DNA from: a bacterium BMS3Abin06
GTDB lineage: Bacteria > Nitrospirota > Thermodesulfovibrionia > UBA6902
DNA: 33,684 nucleotides
Assembly: GCA_002897895.1 (NCBI GenBank)
Contig: BDSY01000044.1
Span: 1-33,684 of the forward strand
Direction of reading: 5' to 3'
A model generated the notes under the pieces. It saw nothing but the letters and a program-made list of their open reading frames with translations, ran no database searches and had not been told where the DNA came from. Made by a program: the position numbers and the translations under genes. Below, one piece after another: positions 9,159-15,542 of the stretch (positions are counted from its first letter, which is position 1; each line of letters opens with the position of its first letter).

Positions 9159-10184
9159 TTAAGATTTAGTATTATTTAAAATCTTTTCACTATTTTCTTG
9201 GCGGTTTTTAATAAGTGCATCCCTTAAAACTATACGGTCTGTTATACTCCTGCGAGTTTCTGTGTTCGTTAAGCGGTCTCTGAAATCTCTAATAATCCTC
9301 TTTAATTTATTTTTAAACATATAATTTTTTGAGTTTTCCCAGTCGGCATTTGTCTCAAACTCATAGCCAAGTTTTATCATATAGTCTTTAGTAACAGTTT
9401 CTATCATATTGATAGTATTAATGTTAAAGCTTCCTATATATTTTTTATAGTTTGTCCTCATTATTTCATTGTTTAAGTTTTTCCAATATTCACTAAATAG
9501 TAAATCCTGATTTTTGGGCTGAACCTGAAAGCAGGCATCCTCAACTGGTTCACTCAAAAACAACAACAAATCTGTGATAATCTTATGAGTATTTTTCAGT
9601 AAATTCTCATATTTAACACTGAAGACTTTATTATCTAATGTTTCAAGTAAAGTGTTGCATTTCTCCTGCTCATGATACCAGAGAGAAGCTGCATCAAGAG
9701 GTGTATTAGGTCCTAAGGGCATATTCATCCATGAATTAACATAATCTCTGGGGTCACGGTATATATATATAAATTTTGCTGATTTGTAATAATCAATGAT
9801 TTCAACTGCAAAATTAAAGATCGCATTTTCCTTGCATACAAACCGCTTTTTATTACTTAGAAAAGTTTTTTCATTGTAAAATAAATTAAAAAAATCAAAA
9901 AATTCCTTAGGTCTATATTTATGGTACATTTCTTCAAATTCTATTTTCAGTCTCCAATTATGCAAACGATGATTTACAATGACTATCATATCTTCGAATA
10001 ATTTTTTAGCATTGTCTTTGGAAGACAAAAGCCCGTAATAAGGAATTGCATTTTTAAATGATACTATGAGGTGAGGTGCCGGGGGTGCGCAAATATCTGA
10101 ATGATTCGATAGGAGCGTTCTTAACAGATTACTGCCAGATCTCTCTGAACTCATTATGAATATCGGTGAAGTATCGGCATTCAT
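9159..10184 (-). CDS. sulfotransferase-family protein
   Basis: A 341-residue P-loop protein unlike the first sulfotransferase in overall sequence. The 5'-phosphosulfate loop is SSERSGSNLLR at 12-22, and the 3'-phosphate motif is YIYRDPRDYVNSW at about 140-152, both strong for this family. A basic, probably helical C-terminal segment follows residue 285. An excellent ribosome site (AGGAGG) lies about 18 bases upstream of the ATG, slightly far. The nearest upstream gene is wzt, about 100 bases away, with nothing recognisable between. Among the most AT-rich genes of the window, it contrasts with wzm and suggests that this part of the operon came from a different source. Confidence 0.87.
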   Translation of the reverse strand: MNADTSPIFIMSSERSGSNLLRTLLSNHSDICAPPAPHLIVSFKNAIPYYGLLSSKDNAKKLFEDMIVIVNHRLHNWRLKIEFEEMYHKYRPKEFFDFFNLFYNEKTFLSNKKRFVCKENAIFNFAVEIIDYYKSAKFIYIYRDPRDYVNSWMNMPLGPNTPLDAASLWYHEQEKCNTLLETLDNKVFSVKYENLLKNTHKIITDLLLFLSEPVEDACFQVQPKNQDLLFSEYWKNLNNEIMRTNYKKYIGSFNINTINMIETVTKDYMIKLGYEFETNADWENSKNYMFKNKLKRIIRDFRDRLTNTETRRSITDRIVLRDALIKNRQENSEKILNNTKS

Positions 10185-10284
10185 TCGATTTGCCCTAAGT
10201 TATCCTCCTGAAAAATTTTATAAATTTTCATTCAAAACCTCCTGCTAAAACCTTAAGTAAAATCCACAATAGTGTCTTCAACAG

Positions 10285-11625
10285 TTAAATTTTTTCAATT
10301 ACAACCTCATTTTCCCAATGGATAAAGCCATATAGTTGTGCACCTTTTCGTGGTTGCATCTCAAATAGCACAGCCAAAGGAATAAAATCACAATAATCTA
10401 CCTTTGCACTTTCAATATCAATGGGTATCGATATAATACAAGCAATATTATATTGTCCATGCATTAATGACATTCTATATCTCCAATCTATAAGATACTT
10501 TTCTCCCTTTTTTACGGAATTAAGTATCTTGTTTTCAATATTAAAGCCCGAATGAACTACAGCAACACCGTTTTTATCTCTTATATGATAGCCACACCCT
10601 AATAAATCCATATCTTCATGTATTTCAAAAGCCATTCTCAGTATTACATTTTGTTCGTATTCAACAGACTGAATCTCATTTCCATTCTCATCCAATAACT
10701 GGACATTTGCAAAACTGGCCTTTCCGTTCTGAACCCTTTGAAATGATGCCCTTTTCTGGAATTCAGCATTATTAATAAAAATTTCGCCACCTTTTTTTGA
10801 CGATTCAGGCAGAGGTTCCGAGTTACCATTATTTTTTGCCACATCTTTAATAACATATTGTTCGCTCTGGACTTTTAAAGAAAAATATTTTGCCACAACC
10901 TTATCAGATTTGTCATAATCTATTAATTTTCCCTTATTAAGCAAAATGCTTTTTTTACAAACACTTTTCACTGCTCCAGTATTATGACTAATGAAAAGAA
11001 GTGTGGCCCCTTTGTCAATCATATCCTTCATTTTTACGATACATTTGGATTGAAAAAACATGTCACCCACTGCCAGCACTTCATCAACTAACAGGATATG
11101 CGGCTCTGCATGCGCTGCTATAGAAAACCCCAATCTCACGTACATTCCACTGGAATAATGTTTCACCGGCGAATCTATAAAATCCCCTATATCCGCAAAT
11201 TCTACAATCTCCTCAAATCTCTTATCTACTTCTTTCTTACTCATCCCGAGTATAGCGCCATTAACATAGATATTTTCCCTTCCCGTAAGCATTGGATGAA
11301 AACCTGCCCCAACCTCTATTAATGCACCAACGCGGCCATTTATCTCGATTTTGCCTTTATCCGGCATGAAAATGCCGTTAAGCAATTTTAGCATGGTGGA
11401 TTTACCGGAGCCATTGGGGCCAATAATACCAAGTGTCTCTCCTTTCTTAAGTTCAAAACTCACATCATCCACTGCCCAGAACTCACCATCTCGGAGTCTT
11501 TCCGTGCGCTGATTGAGTCCGAGAAAGCTTCTGGTAAGGTCAGTTGCGCCATAGAGCATCGTGTGCTTTATAGAACGGCAATATTTTTTTGAAACATTGT
11601 CTACTTTGATGATCGTATCATTCAT
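10285..11625 (-). CDS. wzt: Wzt: ABC transporter ATPase with C-terminal glycan-binding domain
   Basis: A 446-residue ATPase that powers export of undecaprenyl-linked polysaccharide across the inner membrane with Wzm. Walker A is GPNGSGKST (69-77), the signature is SSGMYVRLGF (158-167), Walker B is ILLVDE (177-182) and the switch histidine is in FISHN. Residues from about 265 to the end form the extra C-terminal beta-sandwich domain found in Wzt proteins that bind chain-terminal sugar modifications. Here sulfate or methyl groups from the downstream enzymes are plausible ligands (inference). Its partner wzm is separated from it by a four-helix-bundle gene and 7-bp repeats, an unusual interruption. 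The C-terminal domain is more AT-rich than the ATPase part. Confidence 0.93.
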   Translation of the reverse strand: MNDTIIKVDNVSKKYCRSIKHTMLYGATDLTRSFLGLNQRTERLRDGEFWAVDDVSFELKKGETLGIIGPNGSGKSTMLKLLNGIFMPDKGKIEINGRVGALIEVGAGFHPMLTGRENIYVNGAILGMSKKEVDKRFEEIVEFADIGDFIDSPVKHYSSGMYVRLGFSIAAHAEPHILLVDEVLAVGDMFFQSKCIVKMKDMIDKGATLLFISHNTGAVKSVCKKSILLNKGKLIDYDKSDKVVAKYFSLKVQSEQYVIKDVAKNNGNSEPLPESSKKGGEIFINNAEFQKRASFQRVQNGKASFANVQLLDENGNEIQSVEYEQNVILRMAFEIHEDMDLLGCGYHIRDKNGVAVVHSGFNIENKILNSVKKGEKYLIDWRYRMSLMHGQYNIACIISIPIDIESAKVDYCDFIPLAVLFEMQPRKGAQLYGFIHWENEVVIEKI

Positions 11626-11635
11626 GGTAACTACC

Positions 11636-11805
11636 GTGAATCGTGAAAAGTGAATTGTGAATCGTTAACTGCAAAAATATTCATATTGTTCGTGAAATGA
11701 GAATTGTGAATAGTGAATTGTTTTTCTTCTTACAGCCTTTACCATTCTCCATTCTCGTTTCTCCTTTCTCGGCTTCTACGATTCTCGTTTCCCGATTCTC
11801 TATTC
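11636..11805. repeat. degenerate 7-bp-period repeat arrays between wzt and the four-helix-bundle gene
   Basis: Three blocks keep a strict 7-base period. The first is 11636-11670: GTGAATC, GTGAAAA, GTGAATT, GTGAATC, GTTAACT. The second is 11699-11719: GAGAATT, GTGAATA, GTGAATT. The third is 11743-11805: CATTCTC twice, then GTTTCTC, CTTTCTC, GGCTTCT, ACGATTC, TCGTTTC, CCGATTC, TCTATTC. The last unit contains the TAG stop codon (complement of CTA at 11800-11802) of the minus-strand gene, so the array encodes its C-terminus. Units related to the third block recur on the other side of that gene at 12190. Confidence 0.85.
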
Positions 11806-12177
11806 TCGGCCTTTCTTTGCCCATTTAATCAGTCCTGCCAACATTTGAGCTACATTGCTTATTTTTGAATCCACAGCTTGTTTTTCTGCCTGACTTATAT
11901 ATCCAAGCTTAAAAGATATTTCCATTTGGGTATCCAATTCGCTCAAAGAACTACCGGCTATATTAAGAAATTGTACAAATTCTTTTTTCCCGGAGCGGGC
12001 AGCCCCTTCAGCAATATTGCTTGGCACTGAAACAGCAGCCCGTCGCATTTGACTGGTAATTCCGTAAGATTCTGTCTTTGGAAAACCATCAGTAACCTTA
12101 TAAATGTCCGTTGCTAAAGCTACCGCTTCATTCCAGACATCCAGCTTTTTATGCGCACGAAATGCCGTGTTTTTAAT
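11800..12177 (-). CDS. four-helix-bundle protein (TIGR02436 / 23S rRNA-intervening-sequence protein family), apparent ATT start
   Basis: The reading frame encodes AFRAHKKLDVWNEAVALA, then GFPKTESYGITSQMRRAAVS, VPSNIAEGAARSGKKEFVQF and LSELDTQMEISFKLGY, the full signature of the four-helix-bundle IVS family. An ATG exists only at 12048, which would remove the first helix. The frame continues upstream through conserved sequence to a TGA near 12192. The best full-length start is ATT at 12177, nine bases after GGAG (12190-12187), giving about 125 residues, the usual family size. The function of these small proteins is unknown; many lie inside rRNA genes or beside repeats. Here it splits wzm from wzt and is bounded on both sides by 7-bp repeats. 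Confidence 0.8.
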   Translation of the reverse strand: MKNTAFRAHKKLDVWNEAVALATDIYKVTDGFPKTESYGITSQMRRAAVSVPSNIAEGAARSGKKEFVQFLNIAGSSLSELDTQMEISFKLGYISQAEKQAVDSKISNVAQMLAGLIKWAKKGRE

Positions 12178-12189
12178 TTTTTGTCTCTC

Positions 12190-12250
12190 CTTTCACTGTT
12201 CTCATTTCTCCATTCTCGTTTCACGGTTTTATATCTTTCTCCATTCACGG
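12190..12250. repeat. degenerate 7-bp-period repeat array between wzm and the four-helix-bundle gene
   Basis: Units in exact 7-base register from 12190 are CTTTCAC, TGTTCTC, ATTTCTC, CATTCTC, GTTTCAC, then decaying units ending CTCCATT and CACGGCC. The CATTCTC core and the terminal CGGCC match the third block on the other side of the four-helix-bundle gene (11743-11810), in the same orientation. The ribosome-binding GGAG of that gene (minus strand, 12190-12187) touches the first unit. Confidence 0.75.
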
Positions 12251-12253
12251 CCT

Positions 12254-13141
12254 CTAAATTCTTTCCGCAATCTTTGTCTGAGCCAGGTAAAAAAGCTTCC
12301 ATCCCATGTAAAAGACAGTTACCGACAACAGTGTGACCCAGATAAATTCACTCATGAATTCAGTATCTCCCTTGACTATAAAATCCCTCGGCACATTCAC
12401 AAGATAATTAAAGGGGTTCCATGCATTGGCGCGGGCTAAGAGGCTGTCTCCGGTTATAGGGTATAGGATGGGTGTAAGCAGCATGACCCCCATAAGTGCC
12501 AGGTTCAATACATTGACTATATCCCTGAGCACACCTGCAGCCAGGGACAAAACAAATCCTATACCGGTCATTAGGAGATAAATCGGGATCAGACATATTA
12601 GTCCAATAAACAGTCCTCCCCAGCTCGGCCCTACACCGAAGTAAAGGAATGCAAGGGCAATAAGAACCATGCGGATCAGAAGCTCCACCACACCCTGGCC
12701 GGATGCGGCAAGGATCAGGGCAATCTTTGGAAAATTTATCTTTATAACCATGGGGCCGGCAGTGATCAGGGCACTGGTACAGGCGGTCAGGCCAACGGTA
12801 AAGACGCTCCAGATGGTAAGCCCGATAACGGCGTAAAGTGCGTAGGGGATGCCGACGTCCTGGATGGTAAGTATTCCCGAACGGTTCATGCCTACAAACA
12901 TCCCAACCATGACAAGAGGCATCAGCAAGGCCCAAACGACACCGAGCGCAGACTGGCGATATTTTGCGCTGAAGTCTCTTAGAAACAATCTCCAGATAAG
13001 CTCTCTTGCAGAGGCAAGCTCGCGCCACATAAGCCGGCTTGTCAGAAACGGGCCGCTTGTGCCCTCGATGTCCGGTCCTTTCGGGGTGTATGTAATCTTA
13101 ATGTCGTTATTCATATAACTTGTTTTTTTGTAATAGTTCAC
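12254..13141 (-). CDS. wzm: Wzm: ABC-2 type polysaccharide export permease
   Basis: A 295-residue inner-membrane protein with about six hydrophobic helices, forming the channel for Wzt-driven export of lipid-linked polysaccharide. The N-terminal cytoplasmic part carries LIWRLFLRDFSAKYRQSALG, the characteristic interface-helix motif of this ABC-2 subfamily, followed by VVWALLMPLVMVGMF. Later helices include FIGLICLIPIYLL and LLTPILYP. The start is either GTG at 13141 or ATG at 13114; neither has a strong ribosome site, and the shorter form fits family length well. It is noticeably GC-richer than the genes downstream. Upstream lie a deleted four-helix-bundle gene and a 7-bp repeat array. Confidence 0.93.
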   Translation of the reverse strand: MNYYKKTSYMNNDIKITYTPKGPDIEGTSGPFLTSRLMWRELASARELIWRLFLRDFSAKYRQSALGVVWALLMPLVMVGMFVGMNRSGILTIQDVGIPYALYAVIGLTIWSVFTVGLTACTSALITAGPMVIKINFPKIALILAASGQGVVELLIRMVLIALAFLYFGVGPSWGGLFIGLICLIPIYLLMTGIGFVLSLAAGVLRDIVNVLNLALMGVMLLTPILYPITGDSLLARANAWNPFNYLVNVPRDFIVKGDTEFMSEFIWVTLLSVTVFYMGWKLFYLAQTKIAERI

Positions 13142-13169
13142 CGGGTATCTAAGATATCCCGTGAAGGAG

Positions 13170-13292
13170 TCAGTAGCCAGAATCCAGGATTGCTTTGGAA
13201 TATGCCTCTAACAATTTACTTATTTCTCCTAATTGAGACGCTTTTTGACAGACTATCAAATCTTGAAACTCTTTAGCTTTTTCTCTTTTCAT
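13170..13292 (-). pseudogene. internally deleted four-helix-bundle (IVS-family) gene
   Basis: An ATG at 13292 opens a 40-codon frame reading MKREKAKEFQDLIVCQKASQ and then LGEISKLLEAYSKAILDSGY. The first part matches the family's N-terminal helix (typically FEDLIVWQKA). The second resembles its C-terminal helix (typically EISKLLNGLIKS). The roughly 70 residues between, including the SQIRRAAVSIPSNIAEG block, are missing. This fits an internal deletion of a gene related to the intact one at 11800. A 7-bp repeat array starts immediately upstream of its ATG, as with the intact gene. Expression is doubtful. Confidence 0.6.
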
Positions 13293-13294
13293 TC

Positions 13295-13343
13295 TGACTC
13301 CTGACTCCTGACTCCCGGCTCCTGAATTCTGAATTCTGAATTC
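13295..13343. repeat. 7-bp-period array, seven consecutive units
   Basis: From 13295 the plus strand reads TGACTCC three times, CGGCTCC once and TGAATTC three times, seven units without a break in register. The array lies between the stop of the winged-helix gene (13347) and the ATG of the deleted four-helix-bundle gene (13292). The step from TGACTCC to TGAATTC shows that period is conserved better than sequence. Confidence 0.92.
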
Positions 13344-13346
13344 TTG

Positions 13347-13991
13347 TTAATCGCTTTTTTGTTCATCTTTTGCAATTTGATAGATTGTATGTATCTTCTC
13401 ACGGGGAACGCCGTTCTCTAAAAGCTTCTCATACACATTATCTCTTTTTATAAAAGCTGTCAGGATTATTCCGTCACAATCAATTTTATTGATTTCAGCA
13501 AAGGGCATCACGACTGTTTTAAAAAAACTCTTGCCCTCCTTATTATCGTCAACAACACCTTCAAACTTTATATCAACTTCCTGCAGTGAAAGGAATGCTA
13601 TTTCCGTAGCTTCATCAATTCCGGCAAACACAACTTTTCTGATGCCATTAATATACAGTTTATTGAAAAGCTGCTGAAAATCTCTCCTGGCGTTCTTGTA
13701 AAGGTTTGTATAGTTTTGAAGATGGTGATATGTTAATCGTGTTTTCTCTGCAAAACCTTGAGATGTCAGATAATAAGCATATCTTTTGGATGGTATTGCT
13801 TTTATAGTAATGTAGCCTTTTAAAACAAGATTTTTTATATATGAGTTAACAAGGCCAAGAGCTATATTGAGCTTTTTGCTCAAATCCCTCTGGGAGAGGG
13901 GTTCTCCCTTTGAAATCTCATCAAGCATCAGGAGTGACTTATAACTGTCCGGATTCCCCGGATCTTTTTTGTTCAGATTTTGAACGTTCAT
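13347..13991 (-). CDS. winged helix-turn-helix regulator with C-terminal Rossmann-like domain
   Basis: A likely transcriptional regulator of the polysaccharide operon it heads. From ATG 13991 the protein has 214 residues. A winged HTH (YKSLLMLDEISKGEPLSQRD, then LNIALGLVNSYIKNL and KGYITIKAIPSKRYAYYLT) is followed by about 120 residues with alternating strands and helices (KVVFAGIDEATEIAFLSL, then KFEGVVDDN and CDGIILTAF) resembling a nucleotide- or sugar-sensing Rossmann fold. This architecture is common at the head of polysaccharide clusters. An in-frame TTG at 14027 could add 12 residues. However, that TTG forms part of a good -35 box, and two 15-bp palindromes cover the ATG, so I prefer 13991. 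Autoregulation is inferred from those palindromes. Confidence 0.85.
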   Translation of the reverse strand: MNVQNLNKKDPGNPDSYKSLLMLDEISKGEPLSQRDLSKKLNIALGLVNSYIKNLVLKGYITIKAIPSKRYAYYLTSQGFAEKTRLTYHHLQNYTNLYKNARRDFQQLFNKLYINGIRKVVFAGIDEATEIAFLSLQEVDIKFEGVVDDNKEGKSFFKTVVMPFAEINKIDCDGIILTAFIKRDNVYEKLLENGVPREKIHTIYQIAKDEQKSD

Positions 13992-14027
13992 ATTATGAAC
14001 ATTACCACGCCGGGGAAAAATTGTCAA
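13971..14027 (-). promoter_or_regulatory. predicted promoter and tandem palindromic operator of the winged-helix gene
   Basis: On the minus strand TTGACA (14027-14022) is followed after exactly 17 bases by TAATGT (14004-13999), a near-consensus sigma-70 pair. Overlapping the -10 box and the start codon are two abutting 15-bp palindromes of form GTTCA-N5-TGAAC: GTTCAGATTTTGAAC (13971-13985) and GTTCATATTATGAAC (13986-14000, plus-strand reading). This arrangement is typical of an operator for autorepression. If the promoter is right, transcription starts at or next to the ATG and the mRNA would be leaderless or nearly so. Confidence 0.5.
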
Positions 14028-14067
14028 GATTTTGCCTGAATTCGAATAATAAAAAGATTATTCCTGA

Positions 14068-14210
14068 GAGACTCTTGCAAAAGTCTTGTTTTGTCATTCC
14101 CGAGGTAGTAATCGGGAATCCAGTTTATTTAAAAAACAAAGACTTCTGGATACCCGTTTTCACGGGTATGACGGCACAGGTTATTTTGCAGGGACTTTTG
14201 CAAGAGCCTC
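14068..14210 (+). mobile_element. 143-bp MITE-like element, copy 2
   Basis: Ends are GAGACTCTTGCAAAAGTC (14068-14085) and the complement of GAGGCTCTTGCAAAAGTC (14193-14210), flanked by the direct repeat CTGA (14064-14067 and 14211-14214). Internal hairpins and orientation are the same as in copy 1. It lies about 40 bases upstream of the -35 box of the winged-helix gene, so it may separate or influence the divergent promoters of the polysaccharide and cytochrome loci. The rest of 14215-14503 holds an AT-rich stretch with a short 7-bp array and no gene. Confidence 0.88.
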
Positions 14211-14358
14211 CTGAGAATACTATAAAGCAGATGTTCTCCGGTCAGAGCTCCGAAGTTTTGAAATAAAATTAATAAAGCTATAAATACATTGAATTACGTC
14301 GTAAGTTATTGCTATTATTTAAGACTAATCCGAAAATTCACATAAAAACCACAGACTC

Positions 14359-14386
14359 GTTATTAGTTATCCGTTATCTGGATTAA
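14359..14386. repeat. short 7-bp-period array upstream of the beta-propeller gene
   Basis: GTTATTA, GTTATCC, GTTATCT and GGATTAA follow one another in 7-base register, about 120 bases before the NHL gene start at 14504. The surrounding 14215-14503 is a non-coding region. It presumably contains the promoter of the electron-transfer genes, but I could not single out a convincing -35/-10 pair. Confidence 0.6.
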
Positions 14387-14503
14387 GGGGCGTCAACAAT
14401 CTATTATTTGCTTGCCGGATTACCACTGAACTTATAATGAATAACTATTTGTTGATTAGCATACCCTATAAGGTAAACTATTTTATTTTGGTTCAAGATA
14501 GAA

Positions 14504-15484
14504 ATGGGTAAATATCAAGAGGAAAACCGGGCAAACAGGCTGAATTTTTCACTCTCTGCTCTCACTTTTGCGCTCTCTGTTCTGTGGTTTTTATATGGCA
14601 TTCCTCAAAAAATTGATGCGCAGCAGCTTAGCAGGGTTATAACATATCAGGAAAGTATATCTACGGATGAGGAAGGCGGAAAGCTTTATTTCCCTTCGTT
14701 TGTATTTGCCGACCCATCCTCGGATGAAGTTTATCTTATTGACGGCAGAAGCAGGATTATTATTTTTACAGCGGATTTTTTCCCGCTGTATACACTGGAT
14801 AAAAAGAACGGTATTGAATCGCCCCAGGGATTGACCATGGATGCGTCCGGCAATCTCTATGTAGCCCAGTCTGCGAGGGATGTTAACTCAAGACACAGGA
14901 TATCGGTTTTCAATGCATGTCTGAAGTGGGAGCGTGATATTTATCTGAAAGGTTTTAAAGGCTCTGAATCGTTTGTCCCCTATCGTATTGCTGTTGATAA
15001 AAAGGGGAATTTTTACGTGGCTGCAAGTTATTATGCCGGTGTTCTGTATGTTGACGGTAAAGGCCGTCTGATAGATATATTATCGCCGGAGGAAGAAGAC
15101 AGAAAAGCGATAATAACTAATGTGATTCTGGATAAAGAAGGCAGGATTTATCTGGTCAGCGAAGAAGAGGGGCGAATATATGTTTATGATAAAGACTGGA
15201 ATTTTATTATGAAATTCGGCGAAAAGGGCGGGAGCACCGGCAAGTTAAGCCGTCCGAGGGGAGTAGGCGTGGATAATCAGAACGGGAGAATGTATGTAGT
15301 TGATTATATGCGGCATACTGTAACCGTATATAACAGGAAAGGCACGTTTATTTTTGAATTCGGCGGTATGGGCTGGGGGAAAGGGTGGTTCCAGTATCCG
15401 GTTGATCTGGCTGTCGACAACGAAGGCAGGATCATAATTGCGGATACATTTAATCAGCGTGTACAGGTATTCAGCTCCCGGTAA
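14504..15484 (+). CDS. exported NHL-repeat six-bladed beta-propeller protein
   Basis: A 326-residue protein with a basic N-terminus and a hydrophobic helix (about 17-33, FSLSALTFALSVLWFLYGI) ending DAQ, an export signal or anchor. Repeats of the form G-hydrophobic-DxxGxxY/IVxD-x-hydrophobic occur throughout (ESPQGLTMDASGNLYVAQS, YRIAVDKKGNFYVA, RPRGVGVDNQNGRMYVVD, YPVDLAVDNEGRIIIAD). They give the NHL/SMP-30-like propeller fold. Such proteins commonly mediate protein contacts in the periplasm or outside the cell. It begins the cytochrome locus and is followed 55 bases later by a YVTN propeller lipoprotein. No catalytic motif is visible. Confidence 0.85.
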   Translation: MGKYQEENRANRLNFSLSALTFALSVLWFLYGIPQKIDAQQLSRVITYQESISTDEEGGKLYFPSFVFADPSSDEVYLIDGRSRIIIFTADFFPLYTLDKKNGIESPQGLTMDASGNLYVAQSARDVNSRHRISVFNACLKWERDIYLKGFKGSESFVPYRIAVDKKGNFYVAASYYAGVLYVDGKGRLIDILSPEEEDRKAIITNVILDKEGRIYLVSEEEGRIYVYDKDWNFIMKFGEKGGSTGKLSRPRGVGVDNQNGRMYVVDYMRHTVTVYNRKGTFIFEFGGMGWGKGWFQYPVDLAVDNEGRIIIADTFNQRVQVFSSR

Positions 15485-15514
15485 ACAAACTGCACTCACC
15501 GGAGAATGGTTATT

Positions 15515-15542
15515 TTCATTGACCATTGTCCATTGGCTAATG
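15515..15542. repeat. 7-bp-period array containing the start codon of the YVTN lipoprotein
   Basis: TTCATTG, ACCATTG, TCCATTG and GCTAATG run in register. The ATG at 15540 is formed by the last unit, and no Shine-Dalgarno sequence is visible because the array occupies that position. Confidence 0.75.

Noticed and set aside
11800..12177. Four-helix-bundle gene as the Avd component of a diversity-generating retroelement
   Set aside because: Avd shares this fold, but there is no reverse transcriptase and no template/variable repeat pair in the window.
12408..13028. 206-codon minus-strand frame inside wzm
   Set aside because: It is an out-of-frame shadow of the permease; its cysteine- and proline-rich translation has no recognisable domain.
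13142..13162. Near-palindrome CGGGTATC/GATATCCCG just upstream of the wzm GTG start, as an operator
   Set aside because: It is imperfect, there is only one copy, and it overlaps the region next to the deleted four-helix-bundle gene. The evidence is not enough for a feature.
13295..13343. Short regular repeats as a CRISPR array
   Set aside because: Units are 7 bases with no spacers and no cas genes nearby.
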